NCBI RefSeq assembly: GCF_000686605.1
Contig: NZ_JMLC01000013.1
Span: forward strand, 1-58,854
From: Streptococcus sobrinus DSM 20742 = ATCC 33478
GTDB taxonomy: Bacteria > Bacillota > Bacilli > Lactobacillales > Streptococcaceae
Length of the DNA: 58,854 nucleotides
Direction of reading: 5' to 3'
Shown one piece after another: positions 58,293 to 58,854 of the stretch. Numbering within the stretch: position 1 is the first letter of the stretch; each line of letters starts with the position of its first letter. A program made the translations under genes and the position numbers. The notes below the pieces were generated by a model. The model saw only the letters and a list, made by a program, of their open reading frames with translations. It did no database searches and was not told the origin of the DNA.

Positions 58293-58854
58293 TGAACCGC
58301 ACCCCAAAATTTGGACAAAGAATCTAATGATTGGGGTGCTTTTCTTATGAAATTAAGTTATGAGGATAAAGTTCAGATTTATACCTTAAGACAATCAGGG
58401 CAATCAATTCGTCAGTTATCTCAGCAGTATCAGGTAAATCCATCCATTATCAAATACCTAGTGAGACTCATTGATTGCCATGGTTTTGATGCTCTGACCA
58501 AAGGTCAAAAGAGCAACTATTCCCTGGAGCAGAAACAAGAAATGATAAATCAGGTCCTCGTGGATGGCCGAAGTCAAGGTGAGGTGGCTGTTGAATACGC
58601 CTTACCGAGTCGCTCCTTACTCACTAATTGGATAGCACAATACAAGAAAAACGGGTATACTATTCTTGAGAAAGCAAGAGGGAGACCTGTTAAGATGGGG
58701 CGTAAACCAAAGAAGAAACTGGAAGAAATGACGGAGTTAGAACGTCTCCAATATGAAAATGACTACCTTAGAGCGGAGGTGGCTGTGCTAAAAAAGTTGA
58801 GAGAGTACCGCTTGAGGGACGAAGCAAGGCTCAGAGAGCAACAGAAATTATTCA
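58293..58854 (+). mobile_element. IS3-family insertion sequence, left part
   Basis: The end begins TGAACCGCACCCCAAAATTT at 58293. GCACCCCAA (58299-58307) and TTGGGGTGC (58331-58339) form a hairpin just before orfA, a feature that can block read-through. The element continues beyond the window. Confidence 0.8.
58347..58854 (+). CDS. IS3-family (IS150/IS861-type) transposase OrfA, partial
   Basis: An open frame from ATG 58347 to the window end: [23 protein letters not shown] segment [20 protein letters not shown], a second HTH near [19 protein letters not shown], then a leucine-zipper-like stretch ([23 protein letters not shown]). OrfA binds the IS ends; OrfB with the DDE domain would follow by frameshift. 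No stop is reached in the window (169 codons). It is intact as far as visible. Confidence 0.9.
   Translation, partial: MKLSYEDKVQIYTLRQSGQSIRQLSQQYQVNPSIIKYLVRLIDCHGFDALTKGQKSNYSLEQKQEMINQVLVDGRSQGEVAVEYALPSRSLLTNWIAQYKKNGYTILEKARGRPVKMGRKPKKKLEEMTELERLQYENDYLRAEVAVLKKLREYRLRDEARLREQQKLF

Overview
The window looks like a chromosomal segment of a low-GC Gram-positive coccus, almost certainly a Streptococcus. The evidence is the gene order pheA-aroK-aroA next to an LCP (LytR-CpsA-Psr) protein; cmk/LysM/ferredoxin beside infC-rpmI-rplT; a GH25 autolysin with GBS_Bsp-like repeats and a KxYKxGKxW-type signal; RexAB in place of RecBCD; SbcCD; RqcH/FbpA; and a T-box-controlled TrpXYZ-type ABC transporter. 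Species cannot be fixed from sequence reading alone. Most genes are on the minus strand. Both window ends lie inside insertion sequences (IS30-type on the left, IS3-type on the right).

Layout. 1-900: decayed IS30-family transposase interrupting a 6-phospho-beta-glucosidase gene. 912-2738: beta-glucoside PTS IIBCA, upstream partner of that broken gene. 2962-4441: rlmD plus a remnant copy of its 3' end. 4571-4707: a compact four-way-junction-like structured element. 4834-8890: LCP protein, pheA, aroK, aroA. 9092-10381: peptidoglycan/polysaccharide deacetylase. 10684-12043: rplT, rpmI, infC with leader attenuator and a promoter embedded in cmk. 12030-14105: cmk, LysM protein, divergent ferredoxin, EbsA-like protein. 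14360-17388: AtlA-like autolysin and an ACT-domain protein. 17666-23895: lepA, ndk, membrane protein, HAD phosphatase, acyl-ACP thioesterase, hemW. 24081-24633: frameshifted DUF6609-like gene. 24750-28350: GtfA/GtfB O-glycosyltransferase pair, GtfB carrying a 13-residue-repeat tail. 29029-36038: rexA, rexB. 36286-42237: mannose-family PTS, GH31 and LacI operon, LacI broken by a 61-bp tandem duplication. 42530-46157: T-box-controlled trpXYZ-type transporter. 46323-50680: sbcC, sbcD. 51148-54832: rqcH, a HAD phosphatase, a frameshifted cupin and a carboxymuconolactone-decarboxylase-like gene. 55009-58209: glycerate kinase and a secreted CHAP/ricin-B protein. 58293-end: IS3-family orfA.

Themes. 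(i) Recent gene decay: three genes are broken by short duplications (64, 61 and 8 bp) and at least two by apparent one-base indels in homopolymers; two of the affected regions concern sugar utilisation. (ii) A network of intergenic repeats with modules that combine and nest (14.2, 17.5, 28.4 and 44.2 kb), plus a MITE-like inverted repeat that supplies the hemW stop codon. (iii) Well-resolved regulation: an infC leader attenuator with probable AUC start, a LacI-type operator lying exactly in a promoter spacer, a T-box, and two promoters placed so that ferredoxin and hemW mRNAs could be leaderless. The strongest candidate for something little described is the GtfB variant with six degenerate 13-residue repeats in a 214-residue acidic tail, encoded without an adjacent serine-rich adhesin or SecA2 locus. 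No complete, obviously unknown multigene system is visible.
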